DNA of 10,147 nt from an uncultured Clostridia bacterium (lineage in GTDB: Bacteria; Bacillota; Clostridia; Oscillospirales; CAG-272): contig CALAFS010000222.1 of assembly GCA_937892405.1 (NCBI GenBank), positions 1 through 10,147 of the forward strand, given 5' to 3'. This document shows positions 6,679 through 10,147 of this stretch, in pieces. The position numbers were made by a program, and so were the translations under genes. The notes under the pieces are model-generated. The model made no database searches and was not told the origin of the DNA. It saw nothing but the letters and a program-made list of their open reading frames with translations. Each line of letters begins with the position of its first letter. The first letter of the stretch is position 1.

Positions 6679-6683
6679 CTCCT
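6679..6683 (-). promoter_or_regulatory. Ribosome binding site fixing the galU start
   Basis: AGGAG on the minus strand with an 8-nt spacer to ATG 6668-6670. It shows that the 36 upstream in-frame residues, which overlap the end of the preceding gene, are not part of GalU. Confidence 0.85.
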
Positions 6684-6705
6684 GAATGTAAAGTATTCTT
6701 TTCGT

Positions 6706-7677
6706 TTACAATGCTTTTTTGATTTTCTCGAGGAGCATGTCCTCGGCGGCTTCTATGCTTCCCACGCGGATCGTGCACCCCGCGGCACGCACATGTCCGC
6801 CCCCGCCGAAGGACGCCGTCACCGCACTGACATCGGCACCCGTCGAGCGGAGCGAGACGCGGAAGACGCCGGCGTCCGTCTCTTTGATGACATAGGCGAT
6901 CTCGGTGCCCGCGAGAGAGCGGACGACATCAATCGCAGTCTCAAAGTCGGAGAGCGGGATCCCGAGGGATTCGCGCATCGCACGGGGGATCAGCACCCCC
7001 GCGACATGCGGCAGGGGCGTGCGCAGATGATCTGCCGTGAGCCCCTCCGCGGCGATCTGCGTGCGGCTTTTCGATTCGTAAAGGCGGTGATTGATATCCG
7101 CCGCATCAATGCCGAAGGAGAGGAGCTTCGCGACGGCGAGATGGGTGGACGCCTCCGTGTTGGAGAAGCGGAAGCACCCCGTGTCCGAGGAGATCGCGGC
7201 ATAGAGGGGCGCTGCGATTTCCCGGGTCAATGTGAGAATCCCGAGCTTTTCCGCCTCCTCGAGCACCGTGAGGAGCACTTCTCCCGCGCTGGACGCCCCG
7301 GGAATCAGAAAATACGGAGCGAACGGCTCTCCCACCTCGTGGTGGTCGAGCATCAGGGCAAACCCCGTGCCGTCCGTGACTTTTTCGGCATAGCGCCCGA
7401 GCTGAACCGGAGAGGCGACATCGACCGCGATCCGCACAAGCCCGTCAAAACATTCGGTGCGCGGTGTCTTTTCCATCAAAAAAGCGAGACGCTCGGGAAG
7501 AGGTTCTTCCGAAGCGTAGAAGGCGACCTTTCCCGTCGCGCGGTACGCTGCGGCGAGCGCGGCGGCGGTGCCGACCGTGTCCCCGTCCGGGTGCGTGTGG
7601 GTGAAAATCACCGGGTGTTCGATGGCGAAGAGCGCCTTGGCAAATGCCGTCGCCGAAAGAGCGGTGATCTCACGCAT
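6706..7677 (-). CDS. nrnA: DHH/DHHA1 phosphoesterase, NrnA-like oligoribonuclease / pAp phosphatase
   Basis: NrnA-type enzymes degrade very short RNAs and dephosphorylate 3'-phosphoadenosine-5'-phosphate using manganese. The 323-residue product shows the ordered DHH motifs: HTHPDGDTVG (27-36) with its metal-binding aspartates, D86 in VDVAS, DHH (111-113) and SSDTG with D165. The DHHA1 substrate domain ends in RVSLRS, then FGGGGHVRAAG (290-300). The frame is open to 7767, but that extension overlaps rbfA. The start is set at ATG 7675-7677, which overlaps the rbfA stop region by 8 bp and has a GGAG-type ribosome binding site about 9 nt upstream. The rbfA-nrnA pairing is conserved in Bacillota, which supports NrnA over the related GdpP or RecJ; those need extra domains absent here. 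Confidence 0.94.
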   Translation of the reverse strand: MREITALSATAFAKALFAIEHPVIFTHTHPDGDTVGTAAALAAAYRATGKVAFYASEEPLPERLAFLMEKTPRTECFDGLVRIAVDVASPVQLGRYAEKVTDGTGFALMLDHHEVGEPFAPYFLIPGASSAGEVLLTVLEEAEKLGILTLTREIAAPLYAAISSDTGCFRFSNTEASTHLAVAKLLSFGIDAADINHRLYESKSRTQIAAEGLTADHLRTPLPHVAGVLIPRAMRESLGIPLSDFETAIDVVRSLAGTEIAYVIKETDAGVFRVSLRSTGADVSAVTASFGGGGHVRAAGCTIRVGSIEAAEDMLLEKIKKAL

Positions 7678-8053
7678 GACCGTTGTCTCCCTCGCCGTCC
7701 TGTTTTGCCGGTGTTTCGGATTTGCTGATTTTTTCGAGAAGCTCGGCGATGTGCGCACCATGCTCAATCGACCCGTCCTTCACGAAGTGAAGCTCGGGCG
7801 TGATCCGCAGATTCAGCGTCACGGCGAGGTGATGGCGGAGCATACCGGTGCATTTCGTCAGCCCGGCGAGCGCCTCCTTCGTGTCTCCCATGCAGGAGAA
7901 CCATACCGTCGCATATTTGAGGTCGGGGGCGACCTCCGCACGCGTGATACTGATAAAATTGTCCTGGACCTTCGGTTCGCGCACCTCGCGCAGAGCGACG
8001 CCGAGCTCCTCGGCGACCGCGTCGTTGATTCTTCCTCTTCTGTATTTTGACAT
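7670..8053 (-). CDS. rbfA: 30S ribosome-binding factor RbfA
   Basis: RbfA is a small KH-fold protein that binds the immature 30S subunit near the 5' end of 16S rRNA and aids its final processing, notably in the cold. The 127-residue length is normal. The opening with RINDAVAEEL, the middle VQDNFISITRAEVAPDLKYATVW region and the late LRITPELHFVKDGSIEHG, followed by LLEKI, give the complete family pattern. ATG 8051-8053 has AAAGGA 8 nt upstream. In many Bacillota rbfA follows nusA-infB; here it follows murI by 34 bp instead, keeping only the downstream nrnA partner, which overlaps its stop. Confidence 0.96.
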   Translation of the reverse strand: MSKYRRGRINDAVAEELGVALREVREPKVQDNFISITRAEVAPDLKYATVWFSCMGDTKEALAGLTKCTGMLRHHLAVTLNLRITPELHFVKDGSIEHGAHIAELLEKISKSETPAKQDGEGDNGHA

Positions 8054-8087
8054 GAATGTTATCCTTTGCTGTTTTTTGATTTTTCCT

Positions 8088-8813
8088 TTATTTTTTCACG
8101 GGAGATTCCTCTCCCGACGGTTCCTTCAGAAATAAGAGCCTTGCCCCGCCCGCCGCCTCTTCGGGTGGCAGTGCGTCGATCAGGGCGCGGGCGCCCTCCT
8201 CGGAGGCAGAGACGAGATGTACCCCGGGCATCTCGCGGCGGATCAGCGCCGAGAGCCGCGGAAAGTGCGTGCACCCGAGAATCAGTGTGTCGATCCCGCA
8301 ACCCGAAAACGGGGCGAGAGCCTCCCTGACCGCCCGTTTTGCGATCGGGTCGCGGTCGGAGGTGTGCCCCTCCTCCACCAGTGTGACAAGGGGGCTTGCC
8401 GCGACGGGGAAGAGCGTGAGGGACGGATTTTCTTTTTTTACCTCGCCCGCGAGCGCCCCGATTCTCACGGTCGCTTCGGTCGCGAGGATGCCGATCCGCC
8501 CGTTTTTTGTGACGCGGGCGGCGCGCTTTGCCGTCGGAGCGAGAATGGGATAGGTGTGCAGACGGTAGCCGACGGGCAGTCGGTCATAGATGCTGCTCGC
8601 GGTGCCGCAGGCGATGAGAATCCGCCGACAGCCCGCACCGCGGAGCCTGTCGATATCCGCCCGGACAAGGCGGCATAATTCTTCTTCCCGCTTCGTGCCG
8701 TAGGGAGCGTTACCCGTATCCGCAAAGTAACATAAGTCGGCACGCGGCAGGCGGGAGCGGAGCGCGGCGAGTGCCGTCAGTCCGCCGACCCCGCTGTCAA
8801 AGACGCCGATCAA
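8088..8813 (-). CDS. murI: Glutamate racemase MurI (TTG start)
   Basis: MurI converts L- to D-glutamate for the second residue of the peptidoglycan peptide. The 241-residue product is slightly short for the family (about 250-270) but complete. It carries FDSGVGGLT (5-13), FADTGNAPYG (30-39), the first catalytic cysteine in IACGTAS (C69), and the second in LGCTHFP (C181, with H183). The first cysteine motif is usually ACNT; here asparagine is glycine. The frame begins with TTG at 8811-8813. There is no ATG upstream in frame, the N-terminal motif starts immediately, and GGAGG lies 6 nt before it. The start lies inside ddl, so the two wall-precursor genes are translated in a coupled way. Confidence 0.95.
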   Translation of the reverse strand: MIGVFDSGVGGLTALAALRSRLPRADLCYFADTGNAPYGTKREEELCRLVRADIDRLRGAGCRRILIACGTASSIYDRLPVGYRLHTYPILAPTAKRAARVTKNGRIGILATEATVRIGALAGEVKKENPSLTLFPVAASPLVTLVEEGHTSDRDPIAKRAVREALAPFSGCGIDTLILGCTHFPRLSALIRREMPGVHLVSASEEGARALIDALPPEEAAGGARLLFLKEPSGEESPVKK

Positions 8814-9861
8814 TCGCCGCCTCCACGAGTTTTGTGAGGAGCTTTGCCGGCGGGATTCCCGCCCGCTCCATCAGCCGCGGATACAGGCTGATCGCGGTAA
8901 AGCCGGGAAAGGTGTTGACCTCGTTAAAACAGAGCGTCCCGTCCTCCGTGAGGAAGTAGTCGACGCGTGCGAGCCCTTCACAGCCGAGATAGGAGAGCAA
9001 GGACGCCGAGTGGGCGTACAGCTTTTCTTCCGTTTCGCGGTCAAGGGAGGGAGAAAGGGTAATCTTCGCGGTGTCCTCAAGGTACTTTTCTTCGTAACTG
9101 TAAAATGCCGTCCCCGAGTCGACCTCGCCGGGATAGGAGAGGATCGGCACCTCCTCGGTGAGGAGCGCAGCGACCTCCAGCTCCCGCGGATGCGCGAGCC
9201 TCGGCTCGACGATCACCCGCCCGTAGCGCGCGGCGGCACGGTAGGCGGCGAGGAATTCTTCCTCCCCACCTGCGGGGGACGCGCCGACCGAGCTGCCGAG
9301 ACAGTCGGGCTTGACAAAGAGAGCGGGGAATTCTTCCCCCGTCCCGAAAAACGCGCGTACGCGTTCCGAGACTTCCGCCTCTTCCTCTCTTCCCGTGAAG
9401 AGAAGCCACGGGAGCGTCGGGATTCCGAGCAGCTTTGCGACCGCTTTCGTCATCGCCTTGTCGGCGGCGACGGCACCCGCCGCACACCCGGCACCGACAT
9501 ACGGAAGCCCTGCGCAGTCGAGCAGTCCCTGCACCCGTCCGTCTTCGCCGTAGTCCCCGTGAAGACAGGGGATCACCGCGTCGACAGACCGCACGCGCCG
9601 CCCGTCAAGGAAGCCGCGCACCCCGCCGAGCCTTGCGGGGAAGGTCGGGACCAGATGCTTTTTGTCTTCGGGGAAGGTTCCGTCTCCGATCCGACGGGTC
9701 GCCCCGGTATAGAGAAAAAAATCTCCCTCCCGCGTGATTGCCACGGGGAGCGGGTCGTATCTTTCGCGGTCGAGCCACGCGAGGATTGCCGCCGCGGACG
9801 CACAGGAGACCGCGTGCTCCTGCCCCCGCCCGCCGAACAGAACGGCGATTGTTTTCTTCAT
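8797..9861 (-). CDS. ddl: D-alanine--D-alanine ligase
   Basis: Ddl joins two D-alanines using ATP, making the dipeptide that ends the peptidoglycan precursor stem. The 354-residue ATP-grasp protein has GGRGQEHAVS with E15 (10-19), LHGDYGEDG (100-108), the serine loop LGSSVG (188-193), the omega loop FYSYEEKYL (253-261), and metal ligands D301, E314 and N316 in RVDYF and EVNTFPGFT. The lysine-tyrosine pair in the omega loop (K259, Y260) is the form found in D-Ala-D-Ala ligases; VanA-type D-Ala-D-Lac ligases differ there, so vancomycin-type resistance is not indicated. ATG 9859-9861 has AGGTGA 6 nt upstream. It overlaps murI by 17 bp; the two supply both D-amino acids of the wall peptide. It lies about 98 bp after prmC. 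Confidence 0.97.
   Translation of the reverse strand: MKKTIAVLFGGRGQEHAVSCASAAAILAWLDRERYDPLPVAITREGDFFLYTGATRRIGDGTFPEDKKHLVPTFPARLGGVRGFLDGRRVRSVDAVIPCLHGDYGEDGRVQGLLDCAGLPYVGAGCAAGAVAADKAMTKAVAKLLGIPTLPWLLFTGREEEAEVSERVRAFFGTGEEFPALFVKPDCLGSSVGASPAGGEEEFLAAYRAAARYGRVIVEPRLAHPRELEVAALLTEEVPILSYPGEVDSGTAFYSYEEKYLEDTAKITLSPSLDRETEEKLYAHSASLLSYLGCEGLARVDYFLTEDGTLCFNEVNTFPGFTAISLYPRLMERAGIPPAKLLTKLVEAAIDRRL
8820..8824 (-). promoter_or_regulatory. Ribosome binding site supporting the murI TTG start
   Basis: GGAGG on the minus strand, inside the last codons of ddl, with a 6-nt spacer to TTG 8811-8813. Its strength and spacing make the TTG the convincing start codon of murI. Confidence 0.85.
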
Positions 9862-9867
9862 GATACA

Positions 9868-9873
9868 TCACCT
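9868..9873 (-). promoter_or_regulatory. Ribosome binding site of ddl
   Basis: AGGTGA on the minus strand, within the longer GTGAGGTGATG, 6 nt before ATG 9859-9861. It fixes the ddl start at the residue where the family's first beta strand begins. Confidence 0.75.
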
Positions 9874-9925
9874 CACGGGCAGTATATGAAGAGAAAAACA
9901 GGGGAGTGAATCGGTGATTTTTAGC

Positions 9926-9947
9926 CGCGGCGGGGAAGTCCGCCGCG
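9926..9947 (-). other. GC-rich stem-loop between prmC and ddl
   Basis: The arms 9926-9933 and 9940-9947 form a perfect 8-bp all-GC stem around a 6-nt loop, 12 bp after the prmC stop codon. In the minus-strand RNA it is followed by GCUAAAAAUC rather than a U-run, so it is a poor intrinsic terminator. It may attenuate transcription, protect the prmC 3' end or simply be a relic. The gap of about 98 bp is the widest inside the run of genes, so a transcript boundary here is possible. Confidence 0.5.
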
Positions 9948-9959
9948 AAATTTCAGCGC

Positions 9960-10147
9960 TTATGCCCGCCGCCTTAGGAGCGCCACTCTCGGATTGCCCG
10001 AGAGATCCCGCTTTATAGCGGTAACATAGCCGTGCTCGCATGCGAGGTTTTCAATCGCCTCTTTTTCATCGTACCCGATTTCAAAAGCGAAGAATCCCTC
10101 TTCCGTCAGGGAATTTTTGTAATGCGAGAGGATCGCACGGTAGAAGT
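9960..10147 (-). CDS. prmC: Release factor glutamine methyltransferase PrmC, C-terminal fragment
   Basis: Only the last 61 residues lie in the window; the 5' part is beyond the right edge. The fragment reads through an FYRAILSHYKNSL helix, GFFAFEIGYDEKEAI and a closing RDLSGNPRVALLRR. This FEIG...D-L-x-G-x-x-R-V pattern is the C-terminal strand pair of PrmC/HemK, which methylates the glutamine of the GGQ motif in peptide-chain release factors using S-adenosylmethionine. The catalytic NPPY motif would lie upstream and cannot be checked. The stop is TAA at 9960-9962. prmC often follows prfA in Bacillota, so prfA may lie just outside the window. Confidence 0.85.
   Translation of the reverse strand, partial: FYRAILSHYKNSLTEEGFFAFEIGYDEKEAIENLACEHGYVTAIKRDLSGNPRVALLRRRA

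Noticed and set aside
7678..7767. Upstream in-frame extension of the DHH phosphoesterase
   Set aside because: It overlaps rbfA, is not family-like, and a better ATG with a ribosome binding site exists at 7675-7677.
8797..9861. VanA/VanB-type D-Ala-D-Lac ligase
   Set aside because: The omega loop has the FYSYEEKY form with the tyrosine of ordinary Ddl, and no vanH, vanX or vanRS genes are nearby.
9881..9910. Possible ddl promoter, TTCACT - 18 bp - TATACT on the minus strand
   Set aside because: The -35 matches only 4 of 6 bases and transcription would start almost at the ribosome binding site, leaving a very short leader. It cannot be excluded but is not supported enough to annotate.
9926..9947. 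Intrinsic terminator between prmC and ddl
   Set aside because: The stem is strong but no U-tract follows on the minus strand, so it is listed only as a stem-loop.

Overview
The window looks like a chromosomal housekeeping segment from a GC-rich member of the Clostridia (Bacillota), probably an Oscillospirales- or Christensenellales-like gut lineage. This rests on the clostridial form of Rex, a DnaD-like/DnaI-like primosome gene pair, AAAGGAG-type ribosome binding sites and GC-biased codons. The genus cannot be named from the sequence. All convincing genes lie on the minus strand and are described right to left, in transcription order.

Right edge to the middle: the C-terminal end of PrmC (release-factor glutamine methyltransferase) enters the window. 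A gap of about 100 bp with a GC-rich stem-loop follows. Then comes a tight run: ddl (D-Ala-D-Ala ligase), murI (glutamate racemase, TTG start inside ddl), rbfA (30S maturation), nrnA-type DHH phosphoesterase (overlapping rbfA), galU (UDP-glucose synthesis), rimI-like acetyltransferase, tsaD (tRNA t6A synthesis, ATGA overlap), rex (NADH/NAD+-sensing repressor), a DnaD-like primosomal protein (overlapping rex), a DnaI/DnaC-type helicase loader and a six-helix membrane protein. Most junctions are overlaps or gaps under 40 bp. The run ends at a strong intrinsic terminator 13 bp after the membrane-protein stop codon, so prmC/ddl to the membrane gene may be one long operon. It combines cell-wall precursor supply (ddl, murI, galU), translation and RNA housekeeping (prmC, rbfA, nrnA, rimI, tsaD), redox sensing (rex) and replication initiation (DnaD-like, DnaI-like).

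Left end (1-818): a separate transcription unit. A near-consensus sigma-A promoter with an extended -10, preceded by a perfect 19-bp palindrome, drives a gene running off the left edge. Its product starts with an XRE/Cro-type helix-turn-helix and continues into a region resembling clan GH-D (alpha-galactosidase/raffinose-synthase-like) glycoside hydrolase barrels. This apparent fusion of a DNA-binding domain with a sugar-enzyme-like domain is the most unusual thing in the window.

No RNA genes, mobile elements, CRISPR arrays or phage genes were seen. No gene-free stretch exceeds 300 bp. The largest, 700-875, holds the promoter, palindrome and terminator.
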